From NCBI GenBank assembly GCA_021845505.1, contig JAJZVU010000021.1:1-61961 (forward strand): a stretch of DNA of 61,961 bases, in the 5' to 3' direction. Positions 10,698 through 19,520 of the stretch are shown piece by piece. The notes under the pieces were generated by a model, which was given only the letters and a program-made list of their open reading frames with translations, ran no database searches and had not been told where the DNA came from. The first letter of the stretch is position 1. Each line of letters opens with the position of its first letter. The position numbers were made by a program, and so were the translations under genes. Source of the stretch: Pseudomonadota bacterium. GTDB taxonomy: Bacteria > Pseudomonadota > Gammaproteobacteria > Burkholderiales > Burkholderiaceae_C.

Positions 10698-11930
10698 TCA
10701 GCCGCCGCTGAGCGCGCCGATGCGGTCCAGCGCTTCGAGCACCGCGCTGGGGGCGACGCGCCGCGTCTGCGGGCGCGCCACGTCCTGCAGCAGCACCAGT
10801 TCGAGCATGCCCTGCGGGCCCGGGCGATCGACCGGCAGCACGCCCAGCCAGCGCCCCGCGGCGGCCCTGGGCAGCCGCGTCGGCAGGCCGGCGCGCGCCA
10901 GCACGCCGCGCAGGCGCGCCGCGCTGGAGGCGCTTTGCAGCCCGAGATCCTCGCCCAGCGTGGCCGCCAGGCACATGCCCAGCCCGACGATTTCGCCGTG
11001 CAGGTACTGCCCGTAGCCGACCAGCGACTCGATCGCGCCGCCCAGGCGGCTGCCGAAACTCAGCGGCGACGGCGAACGCCGCAACTGGCGGTCGAGCGCC
11101 TCGACCTGGGCGCGCAGTTCGGGAAAGCGCTGCACCACATGGGCCACCGACGCGGCTTCGCGGCCGCGCAGTTCGTCCAGGTGCGCTTCCAGCCAGGAGA
11201 AGAACTCGGCGTCGGCCACCGCGGCGCACTTGATGACCTCGGCCAGCCCGGCCGACACCTGCCGCGGCGAGTCCTGCTGCGGCTGCAGCATGCCCAACAT
11301 GCCCTGGCCGATGCGGGCGAACATCGAGCGCCGGGGCTGCGCCGCCGCGTCGGGCGGCGCGGCCGGCGCGCTCTGCTGCGGCGGGCTCTGCTGCGGCGGA
11401 CGAGCGGCCGCCTCGCGCGGGCGCGGCGGCGACGGGAGTTCGGGCGGCGTGGCGGGCTGCACCGTCTCGGGCAGGCGGCTGGGGCCGACGGTCTCGGGCA
11501 GTCCGCCGTCGTCCGCCGGGTCGATCACCTCGAGCATGTCCAGCACCTCGGACAGCTCGGGCAGCGCCGGCAGCTCGGGCAGCGCGACGGGTGTCGGGCG
11601 CGCCGCGCCGGTCGGCGCCTGGACTTCGTCCGCGGGCGGCGGCAGGGTCGGCGGCGAGTCGGCCTCGCCGGCGCCGCCGAACCACACCGTGTCGCCGTAG
11701 CGCGACGCCTCGGTGTCCTGCGCGGTGCCGGGCTCGATCAGCCCCAGTTCGAGCAGATGGGCGAGGGCGCCGGAGTCGACTGCCGAGGCGCCCAGCAACT
11801 GCAGCAGTTGTTCGTCGCTGCGCCGGCCGTCGATCAGCAGCAGCAGGTTGCGCAAAGGCCTGGCCAGCGCGGGCTGGCGGGTGCGCAGCGCCTGGCGTCC
11901 GGAGTCGGTCTTGCGGTGGATCGGGGGCAT
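10698..11930 (-). CDS. Unknown-domain/Pro-linker/AroB C-terminal-like pseudoenzyme fusion
   Basis: A 410-aa protein that I do not recognise as a named family. Residues about 1-65 ([20 protein letters not shown], then [19 protein letters not shown]) form a small helical domain. Residues about 75-215 are a Pro/Ala/Glu-rich linker. Residues 225-410 closely follow the C-terminal half of 3-dehydroquinate synthase: AGLAEVIK (metal-ligand Glu at 231), [21 protein letters not shown] (ligand His at 311), GMCLAA and [11 protein letters not shown]. The key HTFGH block is replaced by SRLGG (294-298), so one zinc-ligand His and a catalytic His are gone. The NAD-binding half of AroB is absent. It cannot be a working synthase; a scaffold or sensor role is inference. 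The start has a weak GGAG 12 bases upstream; a GTG at 11957 is possible. Confidence 0.7.
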   Translation of the reverse strand: MPPIHRKTDSGRQALRTRQPALARPLRNLLLLIDGRRSDEQLLQLLGASAVDSGALAHLLELGLIEPGTAQDTEASRYGDTVWFGGAGEADSPPTLPPPADEVQAPTGAARPTPVALPELPALPELSEVLDMLEVIDPADDGGLPETVGPSRLPETVQPATPPELPSPPRPREAAARPPQQSPPQQSAPAAPPDAAAQPRRSMFARIGQGMLGMLQPQQDSPRQVSAGLAEVIKCAAVADAEFFSWLEAHLDELRGREAASVAHVVQRFPELRAQVEALDRQLRRSPSPLSFGSRLGGAIESLVGYGQYLHGEIVGLGMCLAATLGEDLGLQSASSAARLRGVLARAGLPTRLPRAAAGRWLGVLPVDRPGPQGMLELVLLQDVARPQTRRVAPSAVLEALDRIGALSGG

Positions 11931-12106
11931 GCGGCGGTTTCGCTCCAGGGGGGGCACGCCCCGGCCGGGCCGGCGGCATGCCCGCCCATAGGGTATTGCA
12001 TCCGCGTGGCGTTCTTCGCGTGCCCGGCATCAAGCTCGGGTAAACCCCGATCCCGCGGGGATGCGCAGGCGCCGCGCGGTCGCTCGCGGCCCGGCCCCGC
12101 CGTGGT

Positions 12107-12805
12107 TCAGAAGCGCTCGACCCACGGGCGCAGCTCGATCTCCCAGCTCCAGGCGCTGCGCGGTTGGCGCACCAGGTGCAGGTAGTCGCGGGCGATCGCC
12201 AGCGCATCGAGCTGGCCGTCGGGCTGCGCGGACGGCGGACGCTGCGCATGGGCGATCGCGCCGTCGATCACCACGTGGGCCACGTGCACGCCCTGCGGGG
12301 CGAGCTCGCGCGCCAGCGCCTGGGCCAGGCCGCGCTGCGCGAACTTGCCCATCGCGAACACCGAGGACTGGGCGAAGCCCTTGACGCTGGCCGACGCGCC
12401 GGTGAACAGCAGGCAGCCCCGACCCTGCGCGAGCATGCGCCGCGCTGCCTGCTGCGCCACCAGCAGCGCGCCCAGCGCGTTGACCTGCAGGGTGTCGGCG
12501 GCCTGCTCGGGGTCGATGTCGGTGATCGCGCCGCGCAGGCGCGCCGCGGCGTTGTAGACCACCACCTCGGGCCCGCGCGGATGGGTGTTGTCGAGCGCGG
12601 CGAACAGCGCGCGCACCTCGTCGGCCCGGCTGGCGTCGCAGCGCAGCGCGATGGCGTCGAGTTCGGCGGCCAGCGCCTGCAGTCTCTCGGGGTGGCGCGA
12701 GGCCAGCGCCACCCGCATTCCCGCCTCGCGGGCGAATACACGCGCCAGCGCGGCGCTGAGGCCGTCGCCGGCGCCGACGATCAGGGCCAGGGAATCTGCT
12801 GCCAT
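12107..12805 (-). CDS. SDR-family protein lacking the catalytic tyrosine
   Basis: A 232-aa short-chain dehydrogenase-like protein, a little short for the family. The cofactor region is [20 protein letters not shown] (G-x-G-D-G-L variant of TGxxxGIG). The active-site stretch reads [20 protein letters not shown]: Ser and Lys are kept but the Tyr of YxxxK is Phe. The C-terminus ([20 protein letters not shown]) matches a known group of SDRs with FAMGK in place of YxxxK. NAD(P) binding is likely; redox catalysis by the standard mechanism is not. A 241-bp gap separates it from the divergent small gene at 13048. Confidence 0.8.
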   Translation of the reverse strand: MAADSLALIVGAGDGLSAALARVFAREAGMRVALASRHPERLQALAAELDAIALRCDASRADEVRALFAALDNTHPRGPEVVVYNAAARLRGAITDIDPEQAADTLQVNALGALLVAQQAARRMLAQGRGCLLFTGASASVKGFAQSSVFAMGKFAQRGLAQALARELAPQGVHVAHVVIDGAIAHAQRPPSAQPDGQLDALAIARDYLHLVRQPRSAWSWEIELRPWVERF

Positions 12806-13047
12806 CGGGTCTCCGTGCGGTGGGGGATGCGCAAGGCGTACTGTAGCCGCTGCGCGCCGCTGTCGCGCGAGCTGGGGCCGCGGCGCCGGAACTTTGCCGG
12901 TTGCGCTGGATCCATGCAGTACAGAGGTCGCGGCGAGCCGCGTTGGCGCGGTTGATGCCGGTCAAGCGCCCCGGCGACGGGCGCCGGCATCATCGCCGCA
13001 TCGGGGTTGCGCGCGCGGCGTGTGACCAGACGCTTCAGGAGAACGCC

Positions 13048-13305
13048 ATGGGTGGGAATGAACCGCCGCGCCAGCGCGCGACAGCCGAGCGGATCCGCGC
13101 GATCGTCGGCGAGGTCGACGACCAGGTGGTGAGCGAAATCGTGCAGATCGGGCCCAGCGAGGCCGAGGTGCTGCTGGCTCGCGGCTGGCGCGCCATGGCG
13201 CCGGCGCAGCGCGTTCCGGGGGAGTTCGAGCTGCACGGCCGGGCGGCCCGGGTGCTGGAGGTGCTCGACCGCATCGACCTGCCGGCCGAGCCCGATCGCG
13301 GCTGA
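13048..13305 (+). CDS. Small acidic hypothetical protein
   Basis: An 85-aa protein, not recognised. It starts at ATG 13048, seven bases after AGGAG. Sequence features are a charged N-terminal helix (RATAERIRAIVGEVDDQVVS), then a compact hydrophobic segment ending in VLEVLDRIDLP. There is no signal peptide or membrane segment, so it is probably cytoplasmic. It sits 49 bp upstream of the LonB-like protease on the same strand and may be co-transcribed as an adaptor or substrate; that is inference from position only. Confidence 0.6.
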   Translation: MGGNEPPRQRATAERIRAIVGEVDDQVVSEIVQIGPSEAEVLLARGWRAMAPAQRVPGEFELHGRAARVLEVLDRIDLPAEPDRG

Positions 13306-13354
13306 GCCGCGCCCGCCGCGTCGTCGCGGCCATCGTTGCAGGGAGGTACCCGCC

Positions 13355-15862
13355 ATGCCCGCCGCAGTCGAGTTGTCCGCCGCGCAGCTGATCGCGCGTT
13401 GCGAGGAGTCGGTGTTCGGCTTCGCCGACACCCGGGAACTGTCCGCGACCACCGAGGTGGTCGGCCAGCAGCGGGCGGTCGAGGCCATCGAGCTGGCGCT
13501 GGCCATGCAGCAGCCGGGCTACAACCTGTTCGTGCTGGGGCACAACGGCAGCGGCCGGCACCGCATCCTGCGGCGCATGCTGGGCGAGCACGCCGCGCGC
13601 CGCGCCACCCCCGACGACTGGTGCTATGTCAACCACTTCGCCGAGCCCGGCAAGCCGCGGCTGCTGCAGGTTCCGGCCGGCCGCGGGGCGCGCCTGGGCC
13701 AGGACATGGACGCCTTTGTGGTCGAACTGGTGCGGGCGATCCCGGCAGCCTTCGACAGCGACCAGTACCAGGCGCGCATCGAGGCCATCCAGGGCGCGTA
13801 CAAGCAGCGCGAGGACGGCGCGCTGCAGCAGCTGGGCGAGCAGGCGGCCGGCGACGGCATCGCGCTGATGCGCACCCCGCAGGGATTCATGTTCGCCCCG
13901 CTCAAGGGCGAGCAGGCGATGTCTCCGGCCGAGTTCGAGCAGTTGCCGCAGCCGGAAAAACTGCGCATCGGCGGGCTCATCGAGCACTACGGCGAGCTGC
14001 TCAAGCAGTTGATGCAGCAGCTGCCGCGCTGGCGCCGCGAGGTGCAGGCGCAGATCCGCCAGGCCAACCGCGACACCCTGGAGCTGGCCGCCGGCCACCT
14101 GATCGACGAGCTCAAGGAGCACTACGCCGATCTGCCTCAGGTGCTGGAGTTCCTCGACCAGGTGATGCGCGACGTGCTCGAGGTGGGCGAGCAGTTGCGC
14201 GAGGAGTCGCGCGGCGAGGGCGGGCTGGCCGCGCTGCTGGCCAGCGGCAACATCTCCCCGGGACGCTGGAAGGTCAACCCGCTGGTCGCCCACGACGCGG
14301 GCGCCGCGGCACCGGTGGTGTTCGAGGACAACCCGACCCACCCGAACCTGATCGGGCGCATCGACCAGGTGGCGCAGTTCGGCACGCTGGTGACCAATTT
14401 CACGCTGATCAAGCCGGGCGCGCTGCATCGCGCCAACGGCGGCTACCTGGTGCTCGACGCGCTCAAGGTGCTGACCCAGCCCTACGCCTGGGAAGGCCTC
14501 AAGCGCACCCTGCGAGGCGGCCAGTTGCGCATCGAGTCGCTGGGCCAGGCCTGGGGGCTGGTCGGCTCGATCGCCCTCGAGCCGCAGGCCATGCCCTTGT
14601 CGCTGAAGGTGGTGCTGGTCGGCGAGCCGCAGCTGTACTACCTGCTCAAGCAGGCCGACCCCGAGTTCGCCGACCTGTTCCGGGTCGCCGCCGAGTTCGA
14701 CACCGACCTGCCGCGCACCTCCGACAGCGTGCTGTCCTACGGCGACTTCCTCGCCACGCTGGCGCGCGACGCCGGACTGCGGCCGCTCGATCGCGGCGGG
14801 GTGGCGCGGCTGGTCGAACATGGATCGCGGCTGGCCGGCGACGGCCAGCGCCTGAGCTCGAGCCGGCGGCTGCTGGCCGACGTGCTGCAGGAGGCCGACC
14901 ACGTGGCCGCGCAGCGGGGGCGGCAGCAGGTCGGGCGCGACGACGTCGAGGCGGCGCTGCGCGCGCGCGAGCGCCGGGTCGATCGCCTGCGCAGCCGGAT
15001 GCAGGACCAGATCCTGCGCGACAACCTGCTGATTTCGGTGCAGGGCGAGCGCGTCGGCCAGGTCAACGGCCTGGCGGTGATCGCGCTCGACGACTTCGCG
15101 TTCGCCCACCCGGTGCGCATCAGCGCCACCGCGCGCGTCGGCGAGGCCGGGGTGGTGGACATCGAACGCGAGAGCGAGCTCGGCGGATCGCTGCATTCCA
15201 AGGGGGTGATGATCCTGTCGTCGTTCCTCGGTGCCCGCTATGCCCGCTCGGTGCCGCTGTCGCTGTCGGCCAGCCTGGTGTTCGAACAGTCCTACGGTCC
15301 GGTCGAGGGCGACAGCGCGTCGATGGCCGAACTGTGCGCGCTGCTGTCGGATCTCGCCGGACTGCCGGTGCGCCAGTCGCTGGCGATCACCGGCTCGGTC
15401 AACCAGTTCGGCGAGGCGCAGGCGATCGGCGGAGTGAACGAAAAGATCGAGGGCTTTTTCGACATCTGCGCCGCGCGCGGGCTGAGCGGCGAGCAGGGGG
15501 TGCTGATCCCCGAGGCCAATGTCAAGCACCTGATGCTGCGCCAGGACGTGGTGCAGGCCTGCGAGCAGGGCCGCTTCCATGTCTGGGCGGTGCACGACGT
15601 CGATCAGGCGATCGAACGGCTGACCGGGGTGGCGGCGGGCGAGCCCGACGCACAGGGGGAAGTGGCACCCGGCACGGTGAACTTCCTGGTCGGCAGCCAG
15701 CTCGCCGAGTTGGCTGCGATCCGCCGCGCGTATGCCGCGCCGACGCGCCGGCGCGCTGGCGCGGCCGCGAGCGACGCGGCGCAGCCTGCGGCGCCGGACC
15801 GGCCGCCCCAGCCGCCCGAGCCGCCCCGGCCACCTCAGCCGCCCCGAAGCTCGTCGGGCTGA
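13355..15862 (+). CDS. LonB-like ATP-dependent protease (AAA_32/Lon_C architecture)
   Basis: An 835-aa protein. An N-terminal AAA-like region carries an altered P-loop, GHNGSGRHR (from residue 62; Lys replaced by Arg), and NGGYLVLDA in place of a standard Walker B. Both are typical of this Lon branch. A helical insertion lies at about 150-290. The C-terminal Lon protease domain has the Ser-Lys dyad: Ser654 in GDSAS and Lys697 in NEKIEGFF, 43 residues apart as in Lon. After residue about 790 there is a Pro/Ala/Arg tail (PPQPPEPPRPPQPP) not expected in the family. GGAGG lies upstream of ATG 13355. The last 28 bp overlap the convergent transporter gene. Confidence 0.9.
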   Translation: MPAAVELSAAQLIARCEESVFGFADTRELSATTEVVGQQRAVEAIELALAMQQPGYNLFVLGHNGSGRHRILRRMLGEHAARRATPDDWCYVNHFAEPGKPRLLQVPAGRGARLGQDMDAFVVELVRAIPAAFDSDQYQARIEAIQGAYKQREDGALQQLGEQAAGDGIALMRTPQGFMFAPLKGEQAMSPAEFEQLPQPEKLRIGGLIEHYGELLKQLMQQLPRWRREVQAQIRQANRDTLELAAGHLIDELKEHYADLPQVLEFLDQVMRDVLEVGEQLREESRGEGGLAALLASGNISPGRWKVNPLVAHDAGAAAPVVFEDNPTHPNLIGRIDQVAQFGTLVTNFTLIKPGALHRANGGYLVLDALKVLTQPYAWEGLKRTLRGGQLRIESLGQAWGLVGSIALEPQAMPLSLKVVLVGEPQLYYLLKQADPEFADLFRVAAEFDTDLPRTSDSVLSYGDFLATLARDAGLRPLDRGGVARLVEHGSRLAGDGQRLSSSRRLLADVLQEADHVAAQRGRQQVGRDDVEAALRARERRVDRLRSRMQDQILRDNLLISVQGERVGQVNGLAVIALDDFAFAHPVRISATARVGEAGVVDIERESELGGSLHSKGVMILSSFLGARYARSVPLSLSASLVFEQSYGPVEGDSASMAELCALLSDLAGLPVRQSLAITGSVNQFGEAQAIGGVNEKIEGFFDICAARGLSGEQGVLIPEANVKHLMLRQDVVQACEQGRFHVWAVHDVDQAIERLTGVAAGEPDAQGEVAPGTVNFLVGSQLAELAAIRRAYAAPTRRRAGAAASDAAQPAAPDRPPQPPEPPRPPQPPRSSSG

Positions 15863-17055
15863 GGCTCGGCGTGCAGCCCGCGGCGGCTGCGCGCCAGCGC
15901 CGACGCGGCCAGCAGCGCCAGCAGCGAGATGGCGGCGAAGGAGCGCAACTCGGCCAGTTCCAGCGCAGCCGCCAGCGCGCAGGCCAGCGCGCCGCTGAGG
16001 TTGATGGTGCACGACACCCAGGCCACGCGCAGCCCCATCTGCTGGCGCGCCCGCTCGAGTACCGCGCGGTACAGCGGCGACAGCAGCAACCCCGCGCCGG
16101 CCATGAACACCCCGAACAGCCCGACCACCAGCGCGGCGGGAGCGCGCAGCAGCGCGGCCAGCAGGGTCAGGCAGATGCCACCCAGGCAGCCGTCGAGCGC
16201 CCAGCCGAGCAGCAGCGCGCGCGGGTACAGCCGCAGCATGCGGTCGACCAGCCGGGTGCCGACCACGAAGGCGCCGCAGGCGTACACCTGCGCCCACACG
16301 AAGCCGCGGCTGCCGCCGTCGGCGTCGCGCAACATGAACGGCCCGGCGACCGTCCACACCATGGTCACCGCGAACACCAGGCACCACACCGCCAGCAGGC
16401 ACATCAGCGGCAGATTGCGCAGCAGGTGCAGGTAGTCGGCGGCGACGCGCCGCCCGGTCAGAGGCAGGCGGCCCGCGAAGTCCACGCTTTCCGGGGTCCA
16501 TTTGCGCAACGGCGCGAACAATGCGGCGCCACAGACCGCGAGCAGCAGGAACATCGCCTGCCAGCGGGTGGCGGCCATCAGCAGCGCGCCCAGCGCCGGG
16601 CCGAGCGCCGGCGCCAGCAGCGTGATGCCGCTGATCCAGGCCTGGATGCGGATGGCCGTGCGCGACTCGAAGAGCTCGTGGATGGCCGCGTAGCCGGCGT
16701 TCAGCGCCCACACCCCGGCGCAGCCCTGTGCCACCCGCGCGACCAGGAACACGCCGAAGGCCGTTCCCAGCGCGCAACCGGCGCTGGCCAGCGCGAAGCC
16801 GACGACCCCTGCCAGCAGCACGGCGCGCCGCCCCAGGCGGTCGGACAGCGGCCCGGTGAGCAACTGCACCAGCGCCGCGCCCAGCGACCAGGCGGCGATG
16901 CTCAGTTGCGCTGCCGACTGGCCGACCCCGAACGACGCCTGCACCCGCGGCAGCGCCGGCAGGTACATGTCCTGCGACAGGTAGACGACGATTTCCAGCA
17001 GCATCAGCCCGAGCGGAAAGCGCCACCAGGCGGAGGCCACGGCTGCGGCAGGCAT
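15835..17055 (-). CDS. Bcr/CflA-type multidrug efflux MFS transporter
   Basis: A 406-aa protein with 12 predicted membrane segments. The N-terminus FPLGLMLLEIVVYLSQDMYLPALPRV is the Bcr/CflA pattern, where the Asp/Met/Tyr/Leu/Pro stretch ends TM1. The MFS motif A loop is LTGPLSDRLGRRAVLL, and the TM5 motif C region is ALGPALGALLMA. ATG at 17055 is chosen at the conserved start; the upstream extension is Pro-rich and non-conserved in character. It would export drugs or small metabolites by proton antiport. The 3' end overlaps the lon-like gene by 28 bp, tail to tail. Confidence 0.9.
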   Translation of the reverse strand: MPAAAVASAWWRFPLGLMLLEIVVYLSQDMYLPALPRVQASFGVGQSAAQLSIAAWSLGAALVQLLTGPLSDRLGRRAVLLAGVVGFALASAGCALGTAFGVFLVARVAQGCAGVWALNAGYAAIHELFESRTAIRIQAWISGITLLAPALGPALGALLMAATRWQAMFLLLAVCGAALFAPLRKWTPESVDFAGRLPLTGRRVAADYLHLLRNLPLMCLLAVWCLVFAVTMVWTVAGPFMLRDADGGSRGFVWAQVYACGAFVVGTRLVDRMLRLYPRALLLGWALDGCLGGICLTLLAALLRAPAALVVGLFGVFMAGAGLLLSPLYRAVLERARQQMGLRVAWVSCTINLSGALACALAAALELAELRSFAAISLLALLAASALARSRRGLHAEPQPDELRGG

Positions 17056-17376
17056 GGTCGGGCCTTCGGGGAGGGCGGGTTGCGGGGGCTGCGGGTGCGC
17101 CAACGGCGGTCGCGGTGGCGTGCACGGCCCCGCGCCGCGGCGCGTCGAGCCGGCATTGTCCGCAGCCGGCGCGGTCCGCGCAGGGGCCGCGGGCAAGGCC
17201 CCGGGCCATGCAAGGGAAAGCGAAGGCAACGCGGGCGTCGCCACGCGCCGGCCGCGCCGGCCTGGCCGGCAGGATGCGGCGCGGTCGGGCGCGGCGAGGC
17301 CCGATGGGACGCGGGGAGGAGCGAAGAGGAGCGAAGAGGTGCAAGCGGCGCGCGAGCGCGTCGCGCCGGCGCGGCC
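17056..17376. other. Intergenic stretch without a supportable gene
   Basis: This 321-bp region lies upstream of the Bcr/CflA gene and downstream of the small basic gene. Open frames exist on both strands but give only Arg/Ala/Pro-rich low-complexity products, as expected at this G+C. Short GAGGAGCGAA direct repeats occur at about 17315-17340. I see no promoter, terminator or RNA gene that I would defend. Confidence 0.5.
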
Positions 17377-17547
17377 TCAGCGCGCGCCCTTGTGGTCCTT
17401 CTGGCCGACGTTGCCGTGGCGGCCGGCGACTTCCTCGGCGGCGGCCTTTTCACGTTCGCGCTGGGGGTCCTGGCGGGACGGCCGGCGCGCGCCGGGGGCC
17501 TTGGGCGAAACGGCGCGGCTGCGCGCGGGCTTGGCTGCTGGGTTCAT
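17377..17547 (-). CDS. Small basic hypothetical protein ending KDHKGAR
   Basis: A 56-aa, highly charged, Ala/Arg/Lys-rich protein starting MNPAAKPARSRAVSPK and ending REREKAAAEEVAGRHGNVGQ then KDHKGAR. ATG at 17547 has GAGGA eight bases upstream. I recall similar short Lys/Arg-rich proteins in other betaproteobacteria but cannot name a family. No membrane segment is present; disorder or nucleic-acid binding is plausible from composition only. Confidence 0.55.
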   Translation of the reverse strand: MNPAAKPARSRAVSPKAPGARRPSRQDPQREREKAAAEEVAGRHGNVGQKDHKGAR

Positions 17548-17676
17548 GGCGATGCTGTCCTCGTGGGGGGCGGGCGGCACGGCGCCGCCGCTGCACCCCA
17601 CGATAAGCCGGCGCAGCGGGCGTGGCGCGCCGCAGCGAGCGATCGCGTTGACGCGGCGCGGGGTTGGTGGCCGGTG

Positions 17677-18657
17677 TCAGCCGCCGATGTCCACCACCAC
17701 CTTGCCGGTGACCGCGCGCGCGGCCATGCGCTCCAGCGCATCGCGCGCCTGTTCCAGGCCGATGCGTTCGGTGATCACCGGACGCAGCTGCCCCTGGTCG
17801 AACCACTGCAGCAACTGGCGCAGGTTGTCGGCATGCTGCTCGGGGTCGCGGCGGATGGCCTCGCCCCAGTACACGCCCAGCGCGCGCCGCTCGTTGAGCA
17901 GCAGCAGGTTCAGCGGCACGCGCGGGATGTCGCCGGCGGCGAAGCCGACCACCAGCAGCGCGCCCCGCCAGGCCGTCGCGCGCAGCGCGCTTTCGCTCAG
18001 GCTGCCGCCCACCGGGTCGAGCACCAGGTCGACCCCGCGACCGCCGGTGAGATCGAGGACGCGTCGCCGCAGGTCCTCGGTCGAGTAGTCGATTCCGCAG
18101 TCGGCGCCGTGCTCGGCGGCCAGCCGCAGCCGCGCCGCGCTGGAGGCGCCCGCGATGACCCGCGCGCCCATCGCCTTGGCCACCTGCACCGCGGCCAGGC
18201 CGACGCCGCCGGCGGCGCCCAGCACCAGCAATTGCTGCCCCGCCTCCAGCCGGCCCACGCTGCGCAGCGCGTGCAGCGCGGTGCCGAAAGTCAGCAGGAA
18301 GGCCGCGCCTTGCGCGAAATCCATGCCCCGGGGCAGGGGCATGAGACGCTGGGCGTCGACCACGCAACGCTCGGCCAGCCCGCCGTGGCCGGCAAAGGCC
18401 ACGACGGCGTCGCCGGGCCGCAGGTGCTCGACCCCCGCGCCCACCCGCTCGACCACCCCGGCGAACTCCGCCCCCGGGGAGAAGGGAAGCTGCGGCTTGA
18501 CCTGGTACAGCCCCTGCACGATCAGCGCGTCGGGGAAATTGAGCGAACAGGCGCGCACCGCGACCACCACCTGGCCGGGGCCGGCCGGCGGGTCCGCGGC
18601 GTCGTCCAGGCGCAGTCCGGAGAGCGGGCCGAAGGCGTGGCAGAGCAGGGCTTTCAT
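17677..18657 (-). CDS. NADPH:quinone oxidoreductase-like MDR protein
   Basis: A 326-aa zinc-free medium-chain reductase. SLNFPDALIVQGLYQVKPQL is typical of this quinone-reductase branch, followed by PGAEFAGVVERVG and the nucleotide-binding motif VLGAAGGVGLAAVQVAKAMG. The end (ERMAARAVTGKVVVDIG) is family-standard. It is the last gene of a leftward operon after two ACADs and an SDR; its ATG overlaps the SDR stop by four bases. In such loci these proteins usually reduce enoyl-type or quinone substrates; the exact reaction is unknown. Confidence 0.88.
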   Translation of the reverse strand: MKALLCHAFGPLSGLRLDDAADPPAGPGQVVVAVRACSLNFPDALIVQGLYQVKPQLPFSPGAEFAGVVERVGAGVEHLRPGDAVVAFAGHGGLAERCVVDAQRLMPLPRGMDFAQGAAFLLTFGTALHALRSVGRLEAGQQLLVLGAAGGVGLAAVQVAKAMGARVIAGASSAARLRLAAEHGADCGIDYSTEDLRRRVLDLTGGRGVDLVLDPVGGSLSESALRATAWRGALLVVGFAAGDIPRVPLNLLLLNERRALGVYWGEAIRRDPEQHADNLRQLLQWFDQGQLRPVITERIGLEQARDALERMAARAVTGKVVVDIGG

Positions 18658-19520
18658 GGTCGCGGGGAGTCCTCGGTGGCGGGGCGCGGGGTGGCGGAGT
18701 CGACGATCGCGGACACCCGCTGCGCCAGCGCCTGGGCGATCTTCGGGTGGGGCAGGATGTAGAACTGGCGGCGCTCGACGGCGTCGAAGGCGATGCCGGC
18801 TACCGCGTCGGCGTCCAGCCGGCCGGCGCGCACCGCCTGCTGCAACACCTGGGCGTAGATCGCCGAGCCGGCCGAGGGCTCGGCCGCGCGGCCATGGCGC
18901 GCCGGGCGCGCGCGTTCGCTGGAGTCGATCGCGGTGGGCACCCAGGCCGGGCACAGCACCGACACGCCGACCGGGCTGGCGGCGGCCAGCAGTTCGGCGC
19001 GCAGGGTTTCCGACAGCGCCACCACAGCCTGCTTGCTGGCGTTGTACGCGGCCATTCCGGGCAGCGACACCAGCCCGGCGGCCGACGCGGTGTTGAGCAC
19101 ATGCGACGGCAGGCCCGCGGCCTGCATGCGCGGCAGGAAATGGCGGATGCCGTGGGCCACTCCGTACAGGTTCACCCCGAGCACCCATTCCCAGTCGGCC
19201 GCCGAGTGCTCGGCGGCCAGCCGGGCGAATCCGACTCCGGCGTTGTTGCACAGCAGTTGCACCCCGCCGAAGCGGGCATAGGCGGCGTCGGCCAGGCGTT
19301 GCACCTCGGCGTCGCGGCTGACGTCGACCGCCTGCAGCAGCACTTCGTCGTCGCCCGCGCGCAACTGCCTGCGCGCGGACTGCAGCGTGCCGGCATCGAT
19401 GTCGGCCAGCACCAGGCGCATGCGCCGCGCCAGCGCCTGGCGCGCCAGCGCCAGGCCGATGCCCGATGCGGCGCCGGTGATCACCGCGACGCCGCCGACC
19501 AGCTCCAGCCTGTCGTTCAT
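18654..19520 (-). CDS. SDR-family oxidoreductase
   Basis: A 288-aa classical SDR with TGAASGIGLALAR, NNAGVG, the catalytic Ser in NTASAAGLVSLPG and the YNASK active site. An extended C-terminus of about 60 residues (DAVAGIAFDAVERRQFYILP) is typical of SDRs co-occurring with acyl-CoA dehydrogenases. ATG at 19520 overlaps the upstream ACAD stop codon and its own stop overlaps the MDR start, so all are likely on one message. Probable substrate: a hydroxyacyl-CoA or alcohol intermediate of the same catabolic route. Confidence 0.88.
   Translation of the reverse strand: MNDRLELVGGVAVITGAASGIGLALARQALARRMRLVLADIDAGTLQSARRQLRAGDDEVLLQAVDVSRDAEVQRLADAAYARFGGVQLLCNNAGVGFARLAAEHSAADWEWVLGVNLYGVAHGIRHFLPRMQAAGLPSHVLNTASAAGLVSLPGMAAYNASKQAVVALSETLRAELLAAASPVGVSVLCPAWVPTAIDSSERARPARHGRAAEPSAGSAIYAQVLQQAVRAGRLDADAVAGIAFDAVERRQFYILPHPKIAQALAQRVSAIVDSATPRPATEDSPRP

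Noticed and set aside
8029-12249. A single open frame of about 1400 codons on the minus strand
   Set aside because: Only the last 459 codons are SdaA. The upstream part crosses ltaE and the AroB-like gene out of frame and has the Arg/Ala/Gly-rich look of antisense in high-G+C DNA.
12962-17344. A 1460-codon minus-strand frame and an 1808-codon plus-strand frame over the lon-like region
   Set aside because: Both are low-complexity translations crossing the LonB-like and Bcr/CflA genes in the wrong frame; those two genes explain the coding signal.
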